Shown: piece by piece, positions 24,791-32,468 of the stretch
Layout: the number at the start of each line of letters is the position of its first letter
How positions within the stretch are numbered: position 1 is the stretch's first letter
Assembly: GCA_000466585.1 (NCBI GenBank)
Contig: KE993464.1
Span: 424,458-488,457, forward strand
DNA: 64,000 nt
Direction of reading: 5' to 3'
From: Clostridiales bacterium oral taxon 876 str. F0540
Lineage (GTDB): Bacteria > Bacillota > Clostridia > Clostridiales > Clostridiaceae
Notes under the pieces: model-generated
Told to the model about the DNA's origin: nothing
Seen by the model: only the letters and a program-made list of their open reading frames with translations
Database searches by the model: none
Made by a program: the position numbers and the translations under genes

Positions 24791-25528
24791 ATGCCTTCAC
24801 TAGGTAAAGTATCTTTAGAGCGAAAAGATTGGGACAATGAATATAAAAGAATGATCATAGCACGAGCCAGGAGTGTTTCAAAGTTTGTTAATCGAAATGA
24901 TGAATTATTTGATATACTTTGTCAATTTATTCTCGAAAATAAAACTAAAGATTATTTTAATACAAATTTCGATTCATGGACTGAAGAGGTAAAACTTTTG
25001 AATAAAACTTTGAAAATAGCTGAAATGGAAGCTTTTATTAATGCTTTAAGGGCTGCTTATGAAAACAGTAGGAGCGATAGTGAAATTTCAGACTTTAGAG
25101 GAAAGTTATTTGAAGTAATAGTTGAGGATATATATTCAAAAAAGTATCAGAGTACTAGAACTAGAATAAGTATATTTGAAAAAGGTTGCGAAGTAGAAAT
25201 TAATAAAAATAAGATACATTATTGGAATGAGGATCCTAATAAGGAAAAAAGCACAGTTGATGTTGCTGGATATAATGTAGATAATAGCGAGTTTTATGAG
25301 GTTAAAGTTGGGCCAAGTAATTTTACACACAACGTAATTGAATATTTAAATCTTTTGAAGTGTGTAGCAGTTGAGGAAAAAATAAGTTCAAGCATTTTTG
25401 TTGGATGTATGACAATGGATACAAGAGCCTATTTAAAGCAGAATTTGACGAAAGTTAAAATTAAAGATAGAGTTGATTATAAGGGATTGGAGATTATGGG
25501 CAGAGAAGATATAAAGAAACTATTTTGA
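24791..25528 (+). CDS. Putative PD-(D/E)XK-family nuclease linked to a SecB-like chaperone
   Basis: A 245-aa protein with a plausible PD-(D/E)XK active site: E108 in FRGKLFEVIVED, D157 in STVDVAGYN, and E170-x-K172 in FYEVKVGP. The N-terminal 90 residues are helical. This arrangement resembles restriction-type and defence nucleases. GAAGGAGG precedes the ATG, and the gene is coupled to the SecB-like gene. It would be the likely effector of the operon. The family assignment rests on motifs only. Confidence 0.65.
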   Translation: MPSLGKVSLERKDWDNEYKRMIIARARSVSKFVNRNDELFDILCQFILENKTKDYFNTNFDSWTEEVKLLNKTLKIAEMEAFINALRAAYENSRSDSEISDFRGKLFEVIVEDIYSKKYQSTRTRISIFEKGCEVEINKNKIHYWNEDPNKEKSTVDVAGYNVDNSEFYEVKVGPSNFTHNVIEYLNLLKCVAVEEKISSSIFVGCMTMDTRAYLKQNLTKVKIKDRVDYKGLEIMGREDIKKLF

Positions 25529-25655
25529 AAGTAGTGGGACAAGCTTACATAAAATTTAATTAAATTCTATCTGTGTTTTAAATACAGTGATTATCAATAA
25601 TTCAGATGAGATATTTACTAATACTAGAGATCTATTGGAAATTATATGATTAGAT

Positions 25656-25674
25656 TGATTCTAAAATGATTCTA
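25656..25674 (+). repeat. Right arm-type integrase site (two TGATTCTA units)
   Basis: TGATTCTA at 25656-25663 and 25667-25674, with the same sequence, orientation and 11-bp pitch as the pair at 4352-4370. Confidence 0.6.
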
Positions 25675-25776
25675 TTAACTTTTAAATAGCTCAATCATCT
25701 CAAATAATATAAATAAAATAAATAATAAAAGCCTCAATAACAAGCAGTTATTAAGGCAAGATAATATTCAATAGTA

Positions 25777-25790
25777 GAGTGGGAATAGAA
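25777..25790 (+). repeat. attR core: right direct repeat of the guaA island
   Basis: GAGTGGGAATAGAA, identical to the end of guaA at 4281-4294. Preceding bases differ (AATAGTA versus ACTATT). Confidence 0.85.
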
Positions 25791-25847
25791 ATTGAAATGA
25801 TGATAAATGCTTTAAAATCAACATGTTTACAAGCATAAATATTTAAA

Positions 25848-25866
25848 ACGTACTAAAAACGTACTA
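25848..25866 (+). repeat. Arm-type repeats of the second integrase (two ACGTACTA units)
   Basis: ACGTACTA at 25848-25855 and 25859-25866, 11 bp apart, at the 3' end of the second int gene. The geometry matches the TGATTCTA pair beside the first int, but the sequence differs, as expected for a paralogous integrase with its own specificity. Confidence 0.55.
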
Positions 25867-26913
25867 ATATAAATCGTTAAGTTTATTTGCTACAATATCA
25901 CCTTTGTTAGGATAAAGATGGGAGTATGTATCAAGTGTTGTTTGAACTTTTTCATGCCCCAGCCTTTCAGAAATTAATAATGGAGTGAAACCAAGTTCTA
26001 TAAGTAAGGATGCATGAGAATGTCTTAAGTCATGTATCCTTATTTCTTTTACTCCGCTCTTTTTACACACTCGTTGCATCTCGTGTTTCAAGAAAAACTT
26101 TGTAAATTGAAAGATCCTATCATTTTCTTTTATATCATAAAGCTTGTTTTTATACTCTTGTATATCATTACAAAGTGAATCAGAAATAGCAATTTTTCGT
26201 TTACTCTTGGGTGTTTTTGGTTGACTGATTATATCTTTACAGTTTAGGCGGGTATAAGTTTTATTAATATTTATTGTTTTATTAATTAAGTCAATATCCT
26301 TAAATGTAAGAGCCATAAGTTCTCCACTTCTTATTCCAGTCCAAAACAAAACCTTAAATGCTAATGCCGATATTGGTTTATCATCGAACTCTATAAATTT
26401 TTTAAATTCTTCTACTGTCCAGAATTGCGTACTTTCAGCATTTTTCTTTCCCATAGCCCCGGCCTTTAAAACAGGACTGCTGTTAAGACTGTAGTATTTT
26501 ATTGCGAGATTAAAAATAGCACTTAATTGATCATTTATAGTTTTTAAATAAGTTTGAGAATAACCTTTGCTAATAAGTTCATTCTGCCATTTTCTAATAT
26601 GATTAGGATTGATATCATTAATCTTCATTCTTTCAAAATAAGGAACTATTTTAAGGTTTATTAAGACTTTTTTATTTTCAAGGGTAGTTTCCCTAACTCT
26701 TGTTGAAGCATCTTCTATGTATAAATCTACTAATGTTTTAAAGTTCATATCACAATTAACTTGCTGCTTTGCTAAAAACTCTCTTTCATATTTTTTAGCT
26801 TCACTTTCCTTTTTAAAGCCTTCCTTCTTTTTCTTCTTTTTAGCACCAGTCCAATTAGTATAATAGAATGAACAATACCATGTGCCTTTTTCTTTGTTCT
26901 TATAAGTTGGCAT
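25864..26913 (-). CDS. int: Tyrosine recombinase (second island integrase)
   Basis: A 349-aa paralogue of the integrase at 4368-5435 with the same order: arm-binding domain (GTWYCSFYYTNWTG), core-binding domain and catalytic domain with R195 (TGIRSGE), H294 and R297 (IHDLRHSH) and Y330 (DTYSHLY). It starts at ATG with AAAGGAG upstream. It lies 74 bp beyond the right core repeat of island 1 and points the same way, so two elements seem to have inserted in tandem at guaA. The second element's far end was not found. Confidence 0.95.
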   Translation of the reverse strand: MPTYKNKEKGTWYCSFYYTNWTGAKKKKKKEGFKKESEAKKYEREFLAKQQVNCDMNFKTLVDLYIEDASTRVRETTLENKKVLINLKIVPYFERMKINDINPNHIRKWQNELISKGYSQTYLKTINDQLSAIFNLAIKYYSLNSSPVLKAGAMGKKNAESTQFWTVEEFKKFIEFDDKPISALAFKVLFWTGIRSGELMALTFKDIDLINKTININKTYTRLNCKDIISQPKTPKSKRKIAISDSLCNDIQEYKNKLYDIKENDRIFQFTKFFLKHEMQRVCKKSGVKEIRIHDLRHSHASLLIELGFTPLLISERLGHEKVQTTLDTYSHLYPNKGDIVANKLNDLY

Positions 26914-27009
26914 TTTATCAACTCCTTTATAAACGTATGTTCCTGTGAAATTAATAAAAAAATAATAGCACCTAGAGCACCAAATTTTTTATAACTAAAA
27001 CATTTTTAA

Positions 27010-27204
27010 AACAGTAAGACTGGGTTCCAAATAAACTACATAATTAGCTATTTGAAAAAACATGATGAAAAAGATATAGTGTCCAATGTGGAATATGAGG
27101 CTAAAGAAGAAATTAAAGAAGAGGCTAATGCAAAAGAGGTAGATATAGAACCTTCTAAGGTAATTGATGTTGAATCTAAGCCAGTAAACAACTCAAAAGC
27201 TTAA
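27010..27204 (+). pseudogene. 3' fragment of a phage gene, probably recT
   Basis: An open frame without start codon ends at TAA 27202-27204. Its acidic tail (YEAKEEIKEEANAKE...) resembles the C-terminal tail of phage RecT annealing proteins. In clostridial phages recT commonly precedes the MBL-fold gene found next. The identity is an inference from tail composition and gene order. Confidence 0.45.
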
Positions 27205-27233
27205 CAAGTAACAATGGGAGGTCCTGACTTCTA

Positions 27234-27947
27234 ATGTTATTAAAAGTATTAGGGAGTGGTAGCAAAGGAAATTGCTACCTACTCCAAAATGATAAAGAAA
27301 CCTTAATGCTTGAGTGTGGATTACCATATAAAACTATCTTGAAAGGGTTAGGGTTTAATCTTAGTAATGTTACATGGTGTTTAATCACTCATGAACATAA
27401 GGACCATAGTAAAGCTATAGACGAGTTAACTAGTTATGGCATTACAGCGTATTCGAGCATGTCTACTTTTGATACTTTAGGAATAAAAAACCATAGTGTA
27501 AAAGCTATATCCGCTGAGAAGCTCTTTAGGATAGGTGATTTTATAGTCCTTCCACTGGAGGCACAGCATGATGCAGCAGAGCCATTAAGTTTCTTAATTC
27601 AGCATCCTGAGTTTGGAAAGCTGCTCTTTATAACAGATATTTATTACTGTAAATATAAGTTTAAAGAACTGGACCACATTATGATTGAGTGTAATTACAG
27701 TATGAAAATACTTCAAGAGAAAGAACTTCCAAAAGGTTTAAAGAGTAGAATTGTTAAGTCTCACTTTGAACTGGAGAATGTAAAGGACTTTTTAAAATCA
27801 AATGACTTAAGCCAGGTAAAAAACATAACATTAATACATTTAAGCGGCAGTAACAGTAATGCAGCACAATTTAAAGAAGAAATAGAAAAGCGTACAGGAA
27901 AGCCGGTTTATATTGCAGATGCAGGGCTAGAGTTGGAGCTTTTATAA
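27234..27947 (+). CDS. Metallo-beta-lactamase-fold hydrolase of phage type
   Basis: A 237-aa MBL-fold protein: LGSGSKGNCYLL at the N-terminus, metal motif THEHKDHSKAI (HxHxDH) near residue 53, later conserved AQHDAAEPLSF, FITDI, and IHLSGSNSNA. It resembles YycJ/WalJ-like and phage-encoded exonuclease-type members. In phages it lies between recombination and replication genes, as here. The frame is intact although both neighbours are decayed. GGGAGG lies upstream of the ATG. Confidence 0.85.
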   Translation: MLLKVLGSGSKGNCYLLQNDKETLMLECGLPYKTILKGLGFNLSNVTWCLITHEHKDHSKAIDELTSYGITAYSSMSTFDTLGIKNHSVKAISAEKLFRIGDFIVLPLEAQHDAAEPLSFLIQHPEFGKLLFITDIYYCKYKFKELDHIMIECNYSMKILQEKELPKGLKSRIVKSHFELENVKDFLKSNDLSQVKNITLIHLSGSNSNAAQFKEEIEKRTGKPVYIADAGLELELL

Positions 27948-27963
27948 AAGAGAAGAAGGACTA

Positions 27964-28814
27964 AAAACAAACAGTAGAATACTTTCCTCATTATGCAAAC
28001 TCAGGGAAGACAATGTTTATCTTAGAGAGTAACTTCGGAAATGACGGTTATGCATTTGGCTTAAGGTGCTAGAACTACTAGGAATAACCGATGGACACGT
28101 TTTGACTGTAGAAACACCGCAAACTGGGAGTTTCTACTGGCTAAAACTCGTGTGAGCGAGATTACTGCCAATAGTATCCTTCAAAAGCTTGCTGATTTAG
28201 ATGCTATAGATAAGGAATTATGGAAAGATAGGCTTATTTGGAGTGATAATTTCGTGAAAAATCTACTTACTTTATACAGTAATAGAAAGTCTGATTTGTC
28301 CCAAAAACCTATTCCTACTAATAGAAATACCGTTGACGAAGGATTATCACATGTAGAAACTCATTCAGCAGAGATAACTACAGGCGAAAACCCACAAAGT
28401 AGAGTAAATGAAAGTAAAGAAGAAAAGGAAGAGACTCACTCTCATGAAGATGCAATTGAGATATTAAAATTCTATGAAAGTAGAACCTCACAGAGTATAT
28501 CAGCACATCATCAGTTAGCAGAGAAGTATGCTCTTCAAGATATAAAAGAAGCAATAACAGTTGCACTAGAAAAAGGTAAAAAAGAAAAGGAAGCACTTAC
28601 TTATGCAGATGGAATATTAAAGAACTGGCAGATTGAAGGAAAGCCTAAAGTAGTTAGTCAAGGTTATAAAAATAATAAACCAAGTAATTGGAATTTGCAG
28701 AACCAGAGGCCAATTACTCCAGAACTGGAACAACAGCTCCTTAAAAATAGCACTGGTGATGAACCTGAAGAAGATGTTATGGAAATGTTGAGAAAGTATA
28801 GGGAGGGAGGTTAG
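27964..28814 (+). pseudogene. Frameshifted phage replisome organizer (DnaD-like)
   Basis: Three successive frames together give a phage replisome organizer: TVEYFPHYANSGKTMFILE...GNDGYAF (about 27977-28056), then LKVLELLGITDGH (about 28060-28098), then FDCRNTANWEFLLAKTRVSEITANSIL continuing to TAG 28814. The last frame, open from GTG 28152, contains a DnaD-like C-terminal region (AIEILKFYESRTSQ...ADGILKNW). At least two frameshifts and the lack of a start codon show decay. Confidence 0.75.
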
Positions 28815-28867
28815 TACTGAATCTGAAACTATGACGAAATAGCCTAAGTGGAAATTAAAATTAAAGC

Positions 28868-28898
28868 GTTCTTTGAAAACTGAATAGTACTGTGTTAA
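28868..28898 (+). repeat. boxA-like motif and left inverted repeat of cassette 1
   Basis: GTTCTTTGAAAACTGAATA (28868-28886) is shared with 31183-31201 and resembles the boxA antitermination element of rRNA leaders. The following CTGAATAGTACTGTGTT is complementary (15 of 17) to AACACTGTATTATTCAG at 29759-29775 after the lipoprotein gene. Confidence 0.55.
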
Positions 28899-29079
28899 AT
28901 AATTTAAAGCTTTTTTGTAGTGCAATAACAATGATGTGTTATTTAAAAATATATGGTATTAATAATTTGAAAATGTAAATTATTGTGAACTTATTGATAA
29001 TAGTATCGTATATAAATTAAGTAACTATAAATCATGGTTAATAAGAATAAATAGAACGCTCTAAGGGAGGAACTTAATA

Positions 29080-29634
29080 ATGAAAAAAGTAACATTATGT
29101 CTCATGGCTTTTTTTGTGATATTTTCTTATGGATGCTCTCAAAAGAAAGAAGCAAAAGAAACAGGAAATCAGCCTGTGATACTAGATTCAACAAAAGCTA
29201 AGGAAAAGGTAGAGTCAAAGCCGATTGAGAATCCACAACCATTGGCAAAGAATTATTTTACCAAGCCAGATAAAATTGTTGTTTATAAGAATGGTGAAAC
29301 GCAGAATCTAACTGAGAGCGATAAGTTATTTTCAGATATATTTATTAACATGAATGGCAGAGTAAAGAATTCTGATGAAATGGGAGAGTATGCTTTAGCT
29401 TTTGGTATAGAAGATATGAAGAACTTAAAGAAAGATCAAACTGTGGTTGAATTTGTTTATTCCAAAGCAGCTAATATAACAGTATATAATCAAAAAATAG
29501 AGGTTTATGGTTTGATTTTTCCACTAACAGGTAAATATATTGATATGGGCTTTTTAGACTGTCATAGAAATCACTATAGTGGCCCTATTGGTTCATTGGA
29601 TAATGTTGGTGATGTTTTAGATTTGTTAAAGTAG
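29080..29634 (+). CDS. Hypothetical lipoprotein
   Basis: A 184-aa protein with a lipoprotein signal peptide (MKKVTLCLMAFFVIFSYGC, lipobox cysteine at residue 19), a charged linker, and a domain of about 120 residues containing PDKIVVYKNGETQNLTESDKLF and PLTGKYIDMGF. No family is recognised. GGGAGG precedes the ATG. It is the cargo of an inverted-repeat-flanked segment (28868-29819). Confidence 0.75.
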   Translation: MKKVTLCLMAFFVIFSYGCSQKKEAKETGNQPVILDSTKAKEKVESKPIENPQPLAKNYFTKPDKIVVYKNGETQNLTESDKLFSDIFINMNGRVKNSDEMGEYALAFGIEDMKNLKKDQTVVEFVYSKAANITVYNQKIEVYGLIFPLTGKYIDMGFLDCHRNHYSGPIGSLDNVGDVLDLLK

Positions 29635-29758
29635 ATAATTAATGTTGAGTAAGGAACCGCCATTTTATTAACCTGAAAATGAATTACTGTATTGGAATAT
29701 TAACAGTACAAACATTTTTATTATATTGTGAAAAAAATAAAAATAATTAGTTATTCAA

Positions 29759-29819
29759 AACACTGTATTATTCAGAACTGAATTTTACGGTGTTTTTGTT
29801 TCGCATTACAAAACTAAGA
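29759..29819 (+). repeat. Terminator-like right repeat of cassette 1
   Basis: ACTGTATTATTCAG...TTTTACGGTGTTTTTGTTTCG followed by TTACAAAACTA is repeated at 31790-31846. The ends ACTGTA and TACGGT can pair to form a hairpin followed by TTTTT, so it can also serve as terminator. Confidence 0.6.
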
Positions 29820-29839
29820 CGATCATGCCCATATTAGGA

Positions 29840-30358
29840 TTACTTAATAGAACTAAGCGGTAATTTAAAGATAAGGATTATTACTGCAAAAATCACAGCA
29901 CAAAAAGACCAAGCGAGTAATGGTTTCGTTTCATGTAGTTTTAAAATCGGAAATTGGTACAAGTTATGTAATGTAGACCAAAAGATATTCCACTTATGTA
30001 GATATATTACTAAACCTATAGAATAAAAAAACAATTCCACTAAGGTATACAAAGTAACCCATTTTAGAATATATAAAACTTTATTACTTAGTTTTTCAGG
30101 GAAGTAAGGGCTAAATAACAATATTGTACTAGGAAAAATTGTGAATGCAGCAATTATATTTATTAAATTATGAGGGAGAAAGGATGAAACATAAAACCAT
30201 TGAGGAAAATTATAAAAAATTACAGCATGGGTAAGATTACCTAAAACGAAAAAAAGCATAGTAGGATAATATTTCTGGAAGTTTCGCCAGTCACCCCATT
30301 TATAAGCAGCAGCAACCCAAATAAAACAATGTAGTATATGCATGTTATCAACCGTCAC
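29840..30358 (-). CDS. CBO0543-type integral membrane protein
   Basis: A 172-aa protein with about five transmembrane helices and an N-terminal MHILHCFIWVAAAYKWGDWRNFQKYYPTMLF-type sequence, characteristic of a Bacillus/Clostridium membrane family annotated CBO0543. Function unknown. The frame opens at GTG 30358; an internal ATG at 30343 (MHILH) aligns better with the usual family start. Neither has a strong ribosome binding site. Confidence 0.75.
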   Translation of the reverse strand: MTVDNMHILHCFIWVAAAYKWGDWRNFQKYYPTMLFFVLGNLTHAVIFYNFPQWFYVSSFLPHNLINIIAAFTIFPSTILLFSPYFPEKLSNKVLYILKWVTLYTLVELFFYSIGLVIYLHKWNIFWSTLHNLYQFPILKLHETKPLLAWSFCAVIFAVIILIFKLPLSSIK

Positions 30359-30522
30359 TTTCTATTTTTGAAATCTTGTTATGAAAATAGTATGTGCTAA
30401 TTAATGTGGAAAATTCTAATGCCTAAGATAAATGGCAATAAAGCATGAGTGAGAAATTAAGGCAGAAATAAATGCATATTATTCTATTCCAAAGAGTGCT
30501 TCTAAAAAGAAAAGAGAGCAAA

Positions 30523-30696
30523 ATGGTCAACGGAGATATTAGACCAGTAAAAAAGCCTGATACTGATAAAGTAGCACAAATAGTTTTAGATAGTCTTAAT
30601 AAAATTGCTTTTGACGATGATAGCCAAGCTGTAGTGCTTATAGTTAGGAAGTTTTACAGCGAAGATCCAAGAGTTAAATTGATTTTAGGAAATTAG
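30523..30696 (+). CDS. Small hypothetical phage-type protein
   Basis: A 57-aa acidic protein beginning MVNGDIRPVKKPDTDKVAQI with a hydrophobic RKFYSEDPRV end. ATG 30523 is preceded by AAAGAGAG; an upstream ATG at 30472 has no ribosome binding site. It is followed 15 bp later by a broken phage gene. Function unknown. Confidence 0.5.
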   Translation: MVNGDIRPVKKPDTDKVAQIVLDSLNKIAFDDDSQAVVLIVRKFYSEDPRVKLILGN

Positions 30697-30711
30697 AAGA
30701 GAGAATAAGAA

Positions 30712-31119
30712 ATGTACAAAATAGGTGAAAAAGTTGATTTATCAAAGAAGGTATTAGAGATTGATATAGAGAGTGAAGTATTCAATTGCTTAAAGCAAGA
30801 TCTAAACAAAGAGATTCAAAGGTGCATAAAAAAGGTATATAACCAAGAGTTCGAATCTGGTGAGATATCAGTAAAACTGGCTATAAAAATACCAGAAGCT
30901 TAGAAAGAATTTCCTAAAACTAATGAGTTTGGCGAGATAGTAAATGAAACCTTCAAAAATAGAAAACCGAGGTTTTAACGTAAAGTAACATCTACACTTC
31001 AAAAGAAATACAAGCAGGAAGGATTATATTCTGAGGAAAGAGATGTTCAGTATGATGGTAAGAAGTTTGTTGCAATTCCAATAAAAGAAGCTCAAACAAA
31101 TATGTTTGATAAGGAATAA
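30712..31119 (+). pseudogene. Phage gene interrupted by two in-frame stop codons
   Basis: From ATG 30712 a single frame runs to TAA 31117-31119 and encodes 135 codons, interrupted only by TAG at 30901-30903 and TAA at 30976-30978. The parts read as one protein (GEISVKLAIKIPEA, FPKTNEFGEIVNETFKNRKPRF, RKVTSTLQKKYKQEGLYSEE, FVAIPIKEAQTNMFDKE), resembling a conserved small clostridial phage protein of the replication region. The first part alone (63 aa) has a ribosome binding site and could still be translated. Confidence 0.7.
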
Positions 31120-31182
31120 TAAATTGCGGGTAATCACATATTGAAAAGGGATTGTGTGGTTATAGAGAGATAAAACGAAATT

Positions 31183-31211
31183 GTTCTTTGAAAACTGAAT
31201 AATACGGTGTT
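31183..31211 (+). repeat. boxA-like motif and left inverted repeat of cassette 2
   Basis: GTTCTTTGAAAACTGAATA (31183-31201) is identical to 28868-28886. TGAATAATACGGT is perfectly complementary to ACCGTATTATTCA at 31790-31802. Confidence 0.6.
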
Positions 31212-31314
31212 AAGAAAATGTTATATAGCGACTAAATTTTTATTGTAACATTATAATAAAGATGTTATTATTTTAGTGCAGTAAAGTGTAACTTGTAGCG
31301 TTGGGAGTGTTGTT

Positions 31315-31779
31315 ATGGGATATAATGCTATAGATCTAATTAATAAAGCTATAAATATTACAAACCGCAAAAGGACTATATATGAAAGTTTAGAACAAAG
31401 AAAGTGTAATATTCCAGCTGTAAAAATTATGTCAAAGGCCTTAATAAAAGAAATTGATAGAACCATTCAGTATTATGAGGAATTAAAAAATGAAGTAGAG
31501 CCTGAAGAAATTGATTTCTATATTTATGATAAAATGTCTTTTTTAATAGATGAATTTAATAAAAAAATAATTGTGACAGAAATAAATAATATAAAGGATT
31601 ATTTAAAGTTTTCACTTGATTTAGAGAAAAGAGGAAAATCTGTACTTATTGATGTACAAGGTAGATTTGTGAGAAATAAAAGTGATATAAACACCAAAAC
31701 TTATAAAATATTATCGGATATGATTAATAATAAAGAGAAGCTTATCACAACACTTGAAAAGATTATGGAAATCGAATAA
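31315..31779 (+). CDS. Hypothetical helical protein
   Basis: A 154-aa soluble, charged, mostly helical protein beginning MGYNAIDLINKAINITNRKR. No family is recognised. GGGAG precedes the ATG. Like the lipoprotein gene 2 kb upstream, it lies between a boxA-like motif and a terminator-like repeat that are inverted complements of each other, which suggests both are cargo of the same cassette type. Confidence 0.65.
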   Translation: MGYNAIDLINKAINITNRKRTIYESLEQRKCNIPAVKIMSKALIKEIDRTIQYYEELKNEVEPEEIDFYIYDKMSFLIDEFNKKIIVTEINNIKDYLKFSLDLEKRGKSVLIDVQGRFVRNKSDINTKTYKILSDMINNKEKLITTLEKIMEIE

Positions 31780-31789
31780 CTATTCTTAA

Positions 31790-31850
31790 TACCGTATTAT
31801 TCAAAGTGAGTTTTACGGTGTTTTTGTTTCGTCATACAAAACTACGATAC
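31790..31850 (+). repeat. Terminator-like right repeat of cassette 2
   Basis: ACCGTATTATTCA...TTTTACGGTGTTTTTGTTTCG matches 29762-29803. ACCGTA and TACGGT can form a hairpin followed by a T-rich run. Confidence 0.6.
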
Positions 31851-31980
31851 TAAATTTCGGTACAAAAATTGGACAAAGATGGAACAAATAAGGCTTAGAA
31901 ATATATTATAATTATAGTATTAATTCTGATAAGAATTTTTATTAAAGACCATACATGGACTACGACTGTGTGGCAACAGG

Positions 31981-32018
31981 AAAAGCACCCTAAGAATTAC
32001 TTAGAGTGCTTTTAATTT
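31981..32018 (+). terminator. Intrinsic terminator
   Basis: AAAAGCACCCTAAG and CTTAGAGTGCTTTT pair with one mismatch around AATTA, followed by AATTTT. It is preceded by about 130 bp of AT-rich non-coding sequence without a clear gene. Confidence 0.6.
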
Positions 32019-32092
32019 TGACTAAAATCTACATAAATATACATAACCTTCTAAAACATGATATAGTTTTTAAGTTGGGAGGTGGGGTTTAT

Positions 32093-32260
32093 ATGGCAAC
32101 TCTAGAAGAATTAGCTCTAAAAATCGAAGAGCTAAGATGTCTTATGCAAGAGCTTATGTTCGAAAAAGGTACACTAATACATCCGGAAGTTGTAACAGCA
32201 AGCCAGGACTTAGATGATCTGCTTAACGAATATAACAAGCTCTTAAGTAAGACAAAATAG
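32093..32260 (+). CDS. Spo0E-family aspartyl-phosphatase-like regulator
   Basis: A 55-aa protein fitting the two-helix Spo0E family: ALKIEELRCLMQELM then the signature HPEVVTASQDLDDLLNEYNKLL (SxxLD). Spo0E-type phosphatases dephosphorylate Spo0A-P and delay sporulation. GGGAGG precedes ATG 32093; the longer frame from 32006 has no ribosome binding site. A second, diverged copy lies at 35055-35234. Confidence 0.85.
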   Translation: MATLEELALKIEELRCLMQELMFEKGTLIHPEVVTASQDLDDLLNEYNKLLSKTK

Positions 32261-32468
32261 GTCATATAAAAAACGATGGAGAGATATTATCTCTCAATTA
32301 AGAAAAGGCTAACCCCATGTATAATAACTTGTAGGAGGAATTTAATTTTTAATATAGAATACTCTAATTAGAGGAGAATAGTTACATATTTATTAATGCT
32401 TTTTATTAATAATTGTTTAGCGGAGATATTATTTTATTTGGCATATAATAGCTTATGAAGGAGACATA

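Larger units (their letters stand above)
4281..25790. mobile_element. Integrated genomic island at the 3' end of guaA, carrying plasmid-like genes and a defence block
   Basis: The element is bounded by exact 14-bp direct repeats (4281-4294 and 25777-25790), has a tyrosine recombinase gene inside the left end reading toward guaA, and paired 8-bp arm-type repeats with 11-bp pitch inside both ends. It encodes a repressor and an excisionase-like protein in divergent arrangement, replication-type genes, iterons, a ParM-like actin, and about 11.5 kb of restriction and defence genes. No conjugation or phage structural genes are seen, so it looks like an integrative plasmid-like or satellite island rather than a complete ICE or prophage. 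Confidence 0.85.
25529..25863. other. Right end of the first island and junction with the second integrase
   Basis: About 335 bp without a gene. In order it contains the right arm-type repeats of island 1 (25656-25674), the right core repeat (25777-25790), and the arm-type repeats of the second integrase (25848-25866). Confidence 0.7.

Noticed and set aside
4281..25790. Complete ICE or prophage
   Set aside because: No relaxase, coupling protein, type IV secretion, capsid, portal, terminase or lysis genes are present.
31851..31980. Possible riboswitch (GACTACGACTGTGTGGCAACAGG) before the terminator at 31981
   Set aside because: A short CTGTGTGGCAACAG hairpin is visible, but it matches no riboswitch consensus I know and no gene is directly controlled.
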